A stretch of DNA of 64,000 bases from Frateuria soli (GTDB lineage Bacteria > Pseudomonadota > Gammaproteobacteria > Xanthomonadales > Rhodanobacteraceae), in assembly GCF_021117385.1 (NCBI RefSeq), contig NZ_CP088252.1:2998501-3062500 (forward strand), in the 5' to 3' direction. The notes under the pieces are model-generated. The model saw only the letters and a list, made by a program, of their open reading frames with translations. It was not told the origin of the DNA and ran no database searches. The position numbers were made by a program, and so were the translations under genes. Positions 54,274 to 64,000 of the stretch are shown here, piece by piece; positions within the stretch are counted from its first letter, which is position 1; each line of letters begins with the position of its first letter.

Positions 54274-54975
54274 ATGCTCGAGATCCTCTACCAGGACGAT
54301 GCCCTGCTCGCGGTCGACAAACCCGCGGGCCTGCCGGTACACCGCTCCAGGCTGGTCGGCCCGGCCGACGCCTTCCTCATCGACCTGCTGCGCGAGCAGA
54401 TCGGCGGCGAGTTGTTCCTTGCCCATCGGCTGGATCGGGCGACCAGCGGCGTGCTGCTGGTCGCCCGCTCGGCCGCCGTGGCCGCAGAACTGGGCGAACA
54501 GTTCATGGGACGCGACGTGCACAAGCAGTACCTGGCGGTGGTGCGTGGCTGGCCCGAACCGGCCGAGGGCGTCGTCGACTATCCGCTGCCCGGCTCACGC
54601 GAAACCGGCCCGCGCCGCGAGGCGCGCACCCGTTACCGGCGCCTGGCCACGGTCGAGGTACCGATCGCACTGGGCCGCTATCCGCAGCAACGCTACGCAC
54701 TGTTGCTCGCCGAACCGGAGAGCGGCCGCTTCCGCCAGATCCGCAAGCACATGGCGCACATCCACCACCCGGTGATCGGCGATTGCCAGCACGGACGCGG
54801 CGACCACAACCGCCTGTACAAGCAGCACTTCGGATGCCACCGCATGCTGCTGCACGCCTGGCGGCTGTCCTTCAGGCATCCGCGCGATGGCCGGGCGATG
54901 ACCCTGGAGGCGCCGCTGGACGGGGCCTATCGGGCATTGCTGGAGCGGTTCGGCTGGCCGACGACGTTCCGGTAG
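54274..54975 (+). CDS. truC: tRNA pseudouridine(65) synthase TruC
   Basis: This 233-residue RluA-family enzyme makes pseudouridine at position 65 of some tRNAs. Catalytic Asp54 is in AHRLDRATSGVLL. YALLLAEPESGRFRQIRKHMAHIHHPVIGD and FGCHRMLLHAWRLSF are typical of TruC (no N-terminal S4 domain, HF-x-CHRMLLHA region). The ATG at 54274 is preceded by a weak ribosome site. It stands between ubiB and arfB without overlap. Confidence 0.92.
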   Translation: MLEILYQDDALLAVDKPAGLPVHRSRLVGPADAFLIDLLREQIGGELFLAHRLDRATSGVLLVARSAAVAAELGEQFMGRDVHKQYLAVVRGWPEPAEGVVDYPLPGSRETGPRREARTRYRRLATVEVPIALGRYPQQRYALLLAEPESGRFRQIRKHMAHIHHPVIGDCQHGRGDHNRLYKQHFGCHRMLLHAWRLSFRHPRDGRAMTLEAPLDGAYRALLERFGWPTTFR

Positions 54976-55079
54976 GAGGCCCCGGTCGCATCGAGGCGGC
55001 GGACCTGCTCCTGGCGGCCATCGAAGCACTCGGGCGCGCTTCGACCGTGCGGCCCCTTCGCGGCTCACGGGCTTGCAAC

Positions 55080-55085
55080 TAGACT
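55080..55085 (+). promoter_or_regulatory. -10 element close to the arfB start
   Basis: TAGACT ends seven bases before the arfB ATG, again without Shine-Dalgarno, consistent with a leaderless or nearly leaderless transcript. Confidence 0.35.
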
Positions 55086-55092
55086 TGGCGCC

Positions 55093-55515
55093 ATGCTGCA
55101 GATCAGCCGCACCCTCGCCCTCCCCGATACCGAACTGACCGAGCGCTTCCTGCGCGCGGACGGCCCCGGCGGGCAACACGTCAACCGCACCGAGAGCGCG
55201 GTGGAGCTGCGTTTCGACGTGGCCTCCTCGCCGTCGCTGCCCGAACCGGTGCGTGCGCGCCTGCTCTCGCGGCGCGACCGGCGCATGACCGACGAGGGCG
55301 TGCTGGTCATCCAGGCACGGCGCTTCCGCGAGCAGGCGCGCAACCGCGACGACGCGCGCGAGCGGCTGGCCGAGATCGTGCGCGCCGCGCTGGCCGCGCC
55401 GAAGAAGCGCGTGGCCACCCGCCCCACGCGTGCCTCGAAGGAGCGCCGTCTGGCCGGCAAACAGCAACGCGGCCGGATCAAGCAGAACCGCTCGCGCGAC
55501 TGGAGCGGCGAATGA
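55093..55515 (+). CDS. arfB: alternative ribosome-rescue factor / peptidyl-tRNA hydrolase ArfB
   Basis: This 140-residue protein frees ribosomes stalled without a stop codon. The GGQ motif (residues 26-28) lies in RADGPGGQHVNRTESAVE, as in class I release factors. The C-terminal tail is very basic (PKKRVATRPTRASKERRLAG...RGRIKQNRSRDWSGE) and enters the empty mRNA channel. Length is normal. The stop overlaps the start of the acyltransferase gene as ATGA. Confidence 0.95.
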   Translation: MLQISRTLALPDTELTERFLRADGPGGQHVNRTESAVELRFDVASSPSLPEPVRARLLSRRDRRMTDEGVLVIQARRFREQARNRDDARERLAEIVRAALAAPKKRVATRPTRASKERRLAGKQQRGRIKQNRSRDWSGE

Positions 55516-56129
55516 GCGACCCTGTCCTGCCGCCGCTGCCGCCGCAGGCGCCGCGGATCGACAGCCGCTTCTGGCCCTGGCTGATGCGCGGCCTGCTGCG
55601 CCTGTCCGGCTGGCGCCTGCTGGGCGACCTGCCGGATGTTCCGAAGCTGATCATCATCGGCGCACCGCACTCGTCCTACTGGGACGGTGTGTGGGGGCTG
55701 ATGATGAAGATCGCGCTGGGCGCGGACATCAAGGTGATGATCAAGCGCGAGGTGCTGGACAGTCCGCTCGGATTGATCCTGCGGCCGCTGGGCATGATCG
55801 GCATCAACCGCAAGGCCGCGCTCAACGTGGTCGGGCAGATGGTGCGCCGATTCGCCAACCATCCGCGCATGTGGCTGGGGATCACCCCGGAAGGCACCCG
55901 CAAGCACGTGGTGCACTGGAAGAGCGGCTTCCTGCGCATCGCGCGGGATGCCGGGGTGCCGATCCTGCCCGTGTTCCTGGACTACCCGACCAAGACCTTC
56001 ACCCTGGGCAAGCCGCAGTACGCAACCGACGACCCGGACGCCGACATGGCGCGCATCCGCGCGCTGTTCCGCGGCTACCGCGGCAAGCACCGCAACACCG
56101 AGCAGGCGCAACCGGAGCCCGACCTCTGA
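55512..56129 (+). CDS. 1-acyl-glycerol-3-phosphate acyltransferase family protein
   Basis: This 205-residue membrane-associated acyltransferase (PlsC-like superfamily) has the HX4D motif at His53-Asp58 (PHSSYWDG), a substrate-binding ITPEGTRKHV block and ILPVFLDYPTK. Short relatives of this form are common next to arfB-like genes; the acyl acceptor may be a lysophospholipid. Translationally coupled to arfB. Unlike plsB it lacks the long N- and C-terminal extensions. Confidence 0.87.
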   Translation: MSDPVLPPLPPQAPRIDSRFWPWLMRGLLRLSGWRLLGDLPDVPKLIIIGAPHSSYWDGVWGLMMKIALGADIKVMIKREVLDSPLGLILRPLGMIGINRKAALNVVGQMVRRFANHPRMWLGITPEGTRKHVVHWKSGFLRIARDAGVPILPVFLDYPTKTFTLGKPQYATDDPDADMARIRALFRGYRGKHRNTEQAQPEPDL

Positions 56130-56210
56130 TGAGCGCGCCCGGCATCGGCGCTTCGGTGCCAGCGGCCGGCTACAGGCTTCCCCCACGGTATCGGCCCCTC
56201 TTTGATAGGA

Positions 56211-56274
56211 GCCCACTTGTGGGCGATGCTCCTACTCCCGCTACCACTGCGAAAGGCATCGCCCACAAGTGGGC
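56211..56274. repeat. GCCCAC inverted repeat (REP-like)
   Basis: GCCCACTTGTGGGCGATGC (56211-56229) and GCATCGCCCACAAGTGGGC (56256-56274) are perfect 19-base arms, each itself containing a CCCACNNGTGGG palindrome. It lies between the convergent acyltransferase and LysR genes; GGAGC and GCAGG units flank it. Confidence 0.75.
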
Positions 56275-56325
56275 CCCTGCAGTGTGCGTCGGAGTCTTCG
56301 GGGCTTTTGGAGTTCCGCTGCAGGA

Positions 56326-57348
56326 TCAGCGGCCGGAGTGGCCTGACTCGTCGTGCTCGCGGTGGGTCAGCAGGCCGGGCTTGACCAGGTCGACGAACGC
56401 CCGCGCCTCGGGGCTCAGGAACTTGCCCTTGCGCATCACCACCCCGTAGCTGCGCTGGGGGAAGAAGCGCTTCATGTTGCGCACCGCCAGGCGGGCGCGG
56501 TCGGCCTCGGTGATGCAGATGCCGGTGACGATCGAGATGCCCAGGCCCGAGGCGACGTACTCCTTGATCACCTCCCAGCCGCCGACCTCGATCGCCACCT
56601 GGTAGGGCACCTGGCGCTGCTGGAACACCAGGTCGACCAGCCGGTAGGTCGACAGCCGCTGCGGCGGCAGGATCAGGCCATACGGCGAGAGGTCCTCCAG
56701 CGTGACCTCCGTCTTGTGCGCCAGCGGATGATCACGCGGGGTGATCAGCATGGGATCGAAGTGACGTAGCGGTGCCCAGGCGATGTCGTTGGGAACGTCC
56801 AGCATCGAGCCAACCGCGAAATCCGCCTCGTCCGCGCGCAGCAATGCCAACCCGTCGCGCCCGGTGACATTGGCCAGTTGCAGGTGGACCGCAGGGTAGG
56901 CCTCGCGGTAGCGGCGCACCAGTTCGGGCAGCAGGTACTGGATGGTCGAGGCGCCGGCAGCGATGGTCAGCCGGCCCGCGGTGAGGCCTTTGACGCGCGC
57001 CTGGAAGTCACGGTCCAGGTTTTCCCAGCCCTCGATCAGCGGGCGCGCCAGTTCGTACAGCGCCTCGCCGGCGTCGGTCAGGTTGATGCGCCGGCGCCGG
57101 CGCTCCAGCAGCGGCACGCCCAGTTCACGCTCCAGGGCCTGCAATTGCAGGGTGACGGTCGGCTGGGAGAGGAACAGCGCCTCGGCTGCCCGGGTGAGCG
57201 TTCCCAGTTTGACGATGCTCACGAACGCACGCAGCTGCTTGTGGCGGTTGCCCTTGTAGTAGTAGCGCTCGGCGGCCTGGATCGCCTCCTGGTCCCTCGC
57301 GGCCGCTTTGCGGGGCTTTGACCGACGCAGCTTACCCGTCCCGTTCAC
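56326..57348 (-). CDS. LysR-type regulator of the glyoxylate shunt genes (predicted)
   Basis: This 340-residue regulator starts at a GTG (57348) supported by GGGAGGG eight bases upstream; an upstream GTG at 57372 is less likely. A charged N-terminal extension of about 35 residues precedes the HTH (HKQLRAFVSIVKLGTLTRAAEALFLSQPTVTLQLQALERELG). The effector domain (GRLTIAAGASTIQYLLPELVRRYREAYP, GWEVIKEYVASGLGISIVTG) resembles CysB/Cbl-type regulators. It is divergent from aceB-aceA, and a LysR-type palindrome lies between, so control of that operon is likely but not shown. Confidence 0.9.
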   Translation of the reverse strand: MNGTGKLRRSKPRKAAARDQEAIQAAERYYYKGNRHKQLRAFVSIVKLGTLTRAAEALFLSQPTVTLQLQALERELGVPLLERRRRRINLTDAGEALYELARPLIEGWENLDRDFQARVKGLTAGRLTIAAGASTIQYLLPELVRRYREAYPAVHLQLANVTGRDGLALLRADEADFAVGSMLDVPNDIAWAPLRHFDPMLITPRDHPLAHKTEVTLEDLSPYGLILPPQRLSTYRLVDLVFQQRQVPYQVAIEVGGWEVIKEYVASGLGISIVTGICITEADRARLAVRNMKRFFPQRSYGVVMRKGKFLSPEARAFVDLVKPGLLTHREHDESGHSGR

Positions 57349-57401
57349 TGCCGTTTCCCTCCCAGGTAGCACTTCAGCGCACTTTTACCTACTACTTTGA
57401 A

Positions 57402-57424
57402 TTTCTCAATAAGAAAGATTGAAA
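57402..57424 (+). promoter_or_regulatory. LysR-type operator and -35 region of aceB
   Basis: TTTCT-CAATA-AGAAA (57402-57416) is a perfect palindrome fitting T-N11-A, in an AT-rich island. TTGAAA (57419-57424) follows as a possible -35 element; a -10 hexamer is not clear (GCTAGC 17 bases further). The site lies 54 bases before the LysR GTG and about 75 before aceB. Confidence 0.5.
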
Positions 57425-57490
57425 CATTCGCTTTGTCAAAGGCTAGCGTTCGAGCCTAGCGTGAGCGGCAACCCTCCAAGGAGCCGCACC

Positions 57491-59110
57491 ATGGCCGTCC
57501 CGCAGGAACGACTCGACCCCGGTCCGCTGACCGTCCACGGCGATACCGCCGCCTACGCCAGCCTGCTGACCCCCGATGCCCTGGCTTTTCTGGCCGATCT
57601 GCACCGCCGCTTCGACGCCCGACGTCGGGAATTGCTGGCCGCCCGCGACGAGCGGCAGACCCGGTGGGACGCGGGCGCCCTGCCCGACTTCCGCGCCGAC
57701 ACCCGCGCCATCCGCGAGGGCGACTGGCAGGTCGCACCGGTCCCTGCCGCGCTGCGCGACCGCCGCGTGGAGATCACCGGCCCGGTCGAACGCAAGATGA
57801 TCATCAACGCGCTCAATTCCGGCGCGAAGGTGTTCATGGCGGATTTCGAGGATTCTTCAGCGCCCACGTTGGCCAACCAGCTCGACGGCCAGCAAAACCT
57901 GCTCGACGCGGTGGCCGGCACCATCGCCTACCGCTCGCCCGATGGGCGCGACTACCGGCTCGGCGCCAAACCGGCGGTGCTGGTGGTGCGCCCGCGCGGC
58001 TGGCACCTGCCCGAGCGGCACTTCGAGGTCGACGGCGAGCCGATGGCCGGCGCGCTGGTGGACTTCGGCCTGTTCGTCTTCCACAACGCCCGCGCGCTGC
58101 AGGCGCGCGACCGCGGCCCGTACTTCTACCTGCCCAAGCTCGAGGCGATGGAAGAGGCCGCGCTGTGGGACCAGGTGATGGCCCATGCCGAGGGCCAGCT
58201 CGCCCTGCCGCGCGGCTGCATGAAGGCGACGGTGCTGATCGAGACGCTGCCCGCCGCATTCCAGATGGACGAGATCCTGCATGCGCTACGCGAACGCGTG
58301 GTCGGCCTCAACTGCGGCCGCTGGGACTACATCTTCTCCTACCTCAAGACCCTGCGCGGCCACCACGACCGTCTGCTGCCCGAGCGCGGCCAGGTGCAGA
58401 TGACCGTGCCGTTCCTCAAGGCGTATTCCGAACTGCTGATCAGGACCTGCCATCGCCGCGGCGCGTTCGCCATGGGCGGAATGGCCGCGCAGATCCCGAT
58501 CAAGGGCGACGACGCGGCGAACGAGGCAGCGCTGGAAAAGGTCCGCGCGGACAAGCTGCGCGAGGTGCATGCCGGCCACGACGGCACCTGGGTCGCGCAT
58601 CCGGCGCTGGTCCCGGTGGCGCAGGAGATCTTCGACCGCCGCATGCCCGAACCCAACCAGCTGCACGTGCTGCGCGAGGACGTCCACGTCAGCCGCGAGC
58701 AGCTGCTGGCTCCCGCCTGCGGCACGATCACACGCGCCGGCTTCGACAACAACGTCGAGGTGGCGCTCCGTTACACCGCCGCCTGGCTCGACGGCCTGGG
58801 CTGCGTGCCGATCCACCACCTGATGGAAGACGCGGCCACCGCCGAGATCGCCCGCGCGCAGCTGTGGCAGTGGCTGCACTACGCCGGCGACGTGATCTCC
58901 GAGTGCGTGCCGCTGGAGTTCCCGGACGGCGCTCCGATCGACATGGCGCTGTTCGACCAGGCGCTCGCCGCGCATACGCATCGCCTGCGCGAAAGCACGT
59001 ACCCGGGCGCCCACCGCGCGGAAGACGCCGCCCGCCTGCTCGGCGAACTGACCCACGCCGACCAGCTCGGCACCTTCCTCACCCTGCCCGCCTACGCGCA
59101 ACTGGCCTGA
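57491..59110 (+). CDS. aceB: malate synthase A
   Basis: This 539-residue enzyme condenses glyoxylate with acetyl-CoA to malate, the second step of the glyoxylate shunt. Characteristic stretches are [78 protein letters not shown] and [10 protein letters not shown] (AMGGM). AAGGAG lies seven bases before the ATG. It is the A isoform, in operon with aceA 100 bases downstream, separated by a REP-like repeat. Confidence 0.96.
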   Translation: MAVPQERLDPGPLTVHGDTAAYASLLTPDALAFLADLHRRFDARRRELLAARDERQTRWDAGALPDFRADTRAIREGDWQVAPVPAALRDRRVEITGPVERKMIINALNSGAKVFMADFEDSSAPTLANQLDGQQNLLDAVAGTIAYRSPDGRDYRLGAKPAVLVVRPRGWHLPERHFEVDGEPMAGALVDFGLFVFHNARALQARDRGPYFYLPKLEAMEEAALWDQVMAHAEGQLALPRGCMKATVLIETLPAAFQMDEILHALRERVVGLNCGRWDYIFSYLKTLRGHHDRLLPERGQVQMTVPFLKAYSELLIRTCHRRGAFAMGGMAAQIPIKGDDAANEAALEKVRADKLREVHAGHDGTWVAHPALVPVAQEIFDRRMPEPNQLHVLREDVHVSREQLLAPACGTITRAGFDNNVEVALRYTAAWLDGLGCVPIHHLMEDAATAEIARAQLWQWLHYAGDVISECVPLEFPDGAPIDMALFDQALAAHTHRLRESTYPGAHRAEDAARLLGELTHADQLGTFLTLPAYAQLA

Positions 59111-59126
59111 CCGCCGCCTTCGCACG

Positions 59127-59190
59127 ACCGCACCTGTGCGCGACCGCCATGCATCCGGGTCGCGTACGGGGTGCGCTCCTGCGAGAACCC
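59127..59190. repeat. GGAGCGCAC-type repeat inside the aceB-aceA gap
   Basis: GCACCTGTGCGCGACCG and GTGCGCTCCTGCGAG form an imperfect stem of the same family as 44739-44798 and 54152-54222. It is located within the operon and could alter the relative mRNA levels of aceB and aceA. Confidence 0.5.
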
Positions 59191-59210
59191 CTCACGGAGC
59201 CCAGAGACCC

Positions 59211-60506
<1,296 letters not shown>

Positions 60507-60519
60507 TCGCCGCACGGGC

Positions 60520-60558
60520 GCCCCCTCCCCTCGGGGAGGGGCTGGGGGCGAGGGGTCA
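60520..60558. repeat. CCCTCCCC palindrome, variant copy
   Basis: CCCCTCCCC and GGGGAGGGG pair across two bases (60522-60541) followed by CTGGGGGCGAGGGGTC, a diverged copy of the 41-base element. It separates the convergent aceA and antiporter genes. Confidence 0.65.
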
Positions 60559-60581
60559 AGGGCTGGCGCGGAGCCCCGCCC

Positions 60582-62390
60582 CTATCCCCGCTCCGTCGCC
60601 GGTTCCGGCGGTGCCGGTGGCGTCAGCGCAATCGCCAGCCACCCGGCCTTCGGCTCCAGCAGCCGCTTGGCCGACGCCACCCGCAGGTTTCCCTTTTCGT
60701 CCACCCCGAACAGCAACACCAGTTGCGCGCCGTTGCGTTCGATGAAGTCGCTCCAGCCAAACGTCTGGCTCAGGCGGGTCGACTTGATCCGCCATCCGTC
60801 CGCCAGCAACTCGGCGAAGCGCGCATGCGTCATCTCTTCGCCGAACAACGGCGGCGCCAGCAGATTGCCGGCGATGGCCGCACGGTCGGTCGCCTCGTGT
60901 GGCGCGAGGTTGCGCAAGCGGTACACCTTCTCGCGCCCGAACTCGCGACGATAGTGCACGCAGGCCAGCGAGTTGCGCTCGCGATGGGTCGACATGGCCA
61001 GCAGCCGGCCCAGCCCGGTGAGATCGAGGTTGCGCTCGGCATGCGGCGAGGCCGGGTTGCCGAAGAAGGTTGCGAGACCCTCCATCCGTGCATGACGAAT
61101 GCCGTCCCAGGCATCGTCCGCCAGCACCACGCGGAAGCCGGCGTCGGCCAGCGCCTTGCCGACCGCGCGCGCCACCTCGTCGGAGCCGTAGATCAGCACC
61201 CCGCGCGGCTCGGGCTCCGCCACGCCCAGCCAGCGCGCCAGCGGCCGCGCGGTCGCGCTCTGCAGGACCACCGTGCCAATGATCAGGATGAACACCAGCG
61301 GCACCATCGCCTCGGCGCCGGCCACGCCCAGTTCCTGCAGGCGCAGCGCGAACAACGCGGACACCGAGGCCGCCACGATGCCGCGCGGCGCCACCCAGGC
61401 GATCAACGCGCGCTCGCGCCAGCTGAGCGAACTGCCTACGCTCGCGAAGGCTACCGTGACCGGCCGCACGACGAACTGCGCGATCAGGAACACCGCGATG
61501 CCGGCCCACAGCATGCCGTCCGGCAGCGGCCACTGCAGTCGCGCCGCCAGCAGGATGAACAGGCTGGAGACCAGCAAGGTGGTCAGGTTTTCCTTGAAGT
61601 CGAGGATGTCGTCGATGTGCACGTTGCGGATATTGCCCAGTGCGATACCCATGATGGTCACGGCCAGCAGGCCCGATTCGTGCGCGATCGTGTTGGACAG
61701 GCTGAAGGCCAGCAGCACCATCGCGAGCACGCCGAAGTTCTGCAGGTACTCGGGGATCAGTTGTCGCCGGAGCAGCCAGGCCAGCGCCCACGCCGCCAGC
61801 GCGCCGAGGATCGCGCCGCAGCCGATCGTTCCCAGGAACACGCCGACCGTGTGGCCCTCCTGGTGCGAGACGATCGCTTCGTAGATCAGTACCGCGAACA
61901 GCGCCCCCAGCGGATCGATCACGATGCCTTCCCAGCGCAGCGTGTTGGCGATGCGCGCGTTGGGCCGCAGCGTGCGCAGCATCGGCGCGATCACCGTCGG
62001 ACCGGTCACGCAGGTCAGCGCACCGAACAGCAACGCCACATCCCAGCCCAGGCCCGCAATGAGATGTACCGACAAGGCCAGCAGGAGCAATGCGGCAATG
62101 GCGCCGTAGCTGACCAGGCCGCGCACCGCCCGGCCGATCCCCGGCAGTTCGTGGAAACGCAGCGTCATGCTGCCTTCGAACAGGATCAGCGCCACCGCCA
62201 GCGAGACCAGCGGAAACAGCAGCTTGCCCAGCATCGCGTCCGGCTGGAACACACCGGTCGCCGGCCCCAGCACGATGCCGGCCAGCAGCAGGAACAGGAT
62301 CGCCGGCAGCTTCACCCGCCAGGCCAGCCATTGCGCGAGAAAGCCGATACCCAGCATGCACGCCAGCATCAGCCCGGGGGGGAGCGTCAT
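60582..62390 (-). CDS. cation/proton antiporter (CPA1 type) with TrkA-N domain
   Basis: This 602-residue inner-membrane protein exchanges Na+ or K+ for H+. About 12 membrane spans cover residues 5-400; typical antiporter features include LFGALTCVTGPTVIAPMLRTLRP, GIVIDPLGALFAVLIYEAI and ALIAWVAPRGIVAASVSALFALR. A TrkA-N-like nucleotide-binding domain follows (GVLIYGSDEVARAVGKALADAGFRVVLADD, about 418-520), then about 80 residues with FGWSDFIERNGAQLVLLFGVDEKGN. The start at 62390 (MTLPPGLML) is taken; longer frames lie in the untranslated gap. Confidence 0.9.
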   Translation of the reverse strand: MTLPPGLMLACMLGIGFLAQWLAWRVKLPAILFLLLAGIVLGPATGVFQPDAMLGKLLFPLVSLAVALILFEGSMTLRFHELPGIGRAVRGLVSYGAIAALLLLALSVHLIAGLGWDVALLFGALTCVTGPTVIAPMLRTLRPNARIANTLRWEGIVIDPLGALFAVLIYEAIVSHQEGHTVGVFLGTIGCGAILGALAAWALAWLLRRQLIPEYLQNFGVLAMVLLAFSLSNTIAHESGLLAVTIMGIALGNIRNVHIDDILDFKENLTTLLVSSLFILLAARLQWPLPDGMLWAGIAVFLIAQFVVRPVTVAFASVGSSLSWRERALIAWVAPRGIVAASVSALFALRLQELGVAGAEAMVPLVFILIIGTVVLQSATARPLARWLGVAEPEPRGVLIYGSDEVARAVGKALADAGFRVVLADDAWDGIRHARMEGLATFFGNPASPHAERNLDLTGLGRLLAMSTHRERNSLACVHYRREFGREKVYRLRNLAPHEATDRAAIAGNLLAPPLFGEEMTHARFAELLADGWRIKSTRLSQTFGWSDFIERNGAQLVLLFGVDEKGNLRVASAKRLLEPKAGWLAIALTPPAPPEPATERG

Positions 62391-62712
62391 CGGCCGTCCT
62401 TCGCTTTCCGGGGCGCCCCATTCTGCCCGAGAGTTCCGGCCAATTCGAAAGCACGTGCCGGTGGGTGCTCCCTGTGCGGGCAACGGCCTGGCTCGTGGCC
62501 AGCGCTTGCGGCTCGGTCCACCGGATCCCTTCTGCGCAGGATCGCTCGTACCTTCGGAACTTCGCCAGGGAGAGGAAGAGGCCAGCCCCGGTATCGGGCG
62601 GGGGGGAGGGGGTACCGATACCGGGGCGGCGGGGCCGGCAGCATTTAAGTACCGGCGAGTGCAGATATTAGCCGGCACCCCCGGGAAGTCAATACCCGCG
62701 AGTTCAGAAATG
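62391..62712. other. 322-base intergenic region
   Basis: No supported gene is found between the antiporter start and the yifB stop. A perfect 12-base inverted repeat (CCCCGGTATCGG / CCGATACCGGGG) occurs at 62586-62626 around a G-rich 17-base loop. On the minus strand TTCGAA and CAGAAT lie near the antiporter start as a weak promoter-like pair. The rest is ordinary GC-rich spacer. Confidence 0.6.
62586..62626. promoter_or_regulatory. 12-base inverted repeat with G-rich loop
   Basis: Arms CCCCGGTATCGG (62586-62597) and CCGATACCGGGG (62615-62626) are perfect; the loop holds two G-runs. No U-run follows in either direction. It is either a terminator-like hairpin after yifB or an operator upstream of the antiporter gene. 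Confidence 0.4.

Positions 62713-64000
<1,288 letters not shown>

Noticed and set aside
62598-62614. G-quadruplex in the loop of the inverted repeat
   Set aside because: Only two G-runs separated by one base are present; four runs would be needed for an intramolecular quadruplex.

Overview
The window is a high-GC, gene-dense stretch of a gammaproteobacterial chromosome. It most likely comes from the Xanthomonadales, in or near Rhodanobacteraceae (Dyella, Rhodanobacter or Luteibacter-like). This rests on the Xanthomonas-type type II secretion order (E-F-G-H-I-J-K-L-M-N-D), a large TonB-dependent receptor, a monomeric NADP isocitrate dehydrogenase, and families of GC-rich palindromic intergenic repeats. 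The genus is inference. I saw no tRNA, rRNA, insertion sequence, CRISPR array or prophage.

Layout. 1-4.5 kb: end of an S9 peptidase, then a TonB-dependent receptor with a strong terminator. 4.7-15.1 kb: AI-2E-type transporter, acid phosphatase lipoprotein, a candidate FNR-controlled small RNA, a hypothetical lipoprotein, plsB, an exported amidohydrolase, an M1 aminopeptidase and an alpha/beta hydrolase. 15.2-18.6 kb: ArsR-type regulator and the helicase HrpB. 18.8-30.4 kb: an 11-gene type II secretion operon on the minus strand. 30.6-36.9 kb: three surface or secreted proteins (trimeric autotransporter adhesin, M4 metalloprotease, S8 serine protease); the two proteases are natural candidates for export by the adjacent secretion system. 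37.2-47.7 kb: tatD, two methyltransferases (one exported), rluE, NYN protein, glutathione-dependent formaldehyde dehydrogenase, two divergent units around a LysR regulator, aldo/keto reductase, icd and a lipoprotein. 47.9-51.2 kb: M16 protease, divergent from a 68-residue membrane protein with a sigma-54 promoter. 51.2-56.1 kb: trmL, ubiJ-ubiB, truC, arfB and an acyltransferase. 56.3-60.5 kb: a LysR regulator divergent from the glyoxylate shunt genes aceB-aceA. 60.6-64 kb: a cation/proton antiporter and the end of yifB/comM.

The most notable observations are: (1) a near-perfect sigma-54 promoter with upstream TGTCCG palindromes driving a tiny uncharacterised membrane protein; (2) three copies of one palindromic element inserted in frame at the starts of the minor pseudopilin genes gspH, gspI and gspJ; (3) a perfect FNR-type palindrome, followed by a -10 element and a terminator with no ORF between, suggesting an oxygen-regulated small RNA; and (4) a type II ATPase without its usual zinc tetracysteine motif and a secretin with a long Gly/Asn/Ser-rich insertion. 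Many starts were moved from the longest ORF on the basis of Shine-Dalgarno sequences, signal peptides or stop/start overlaps.
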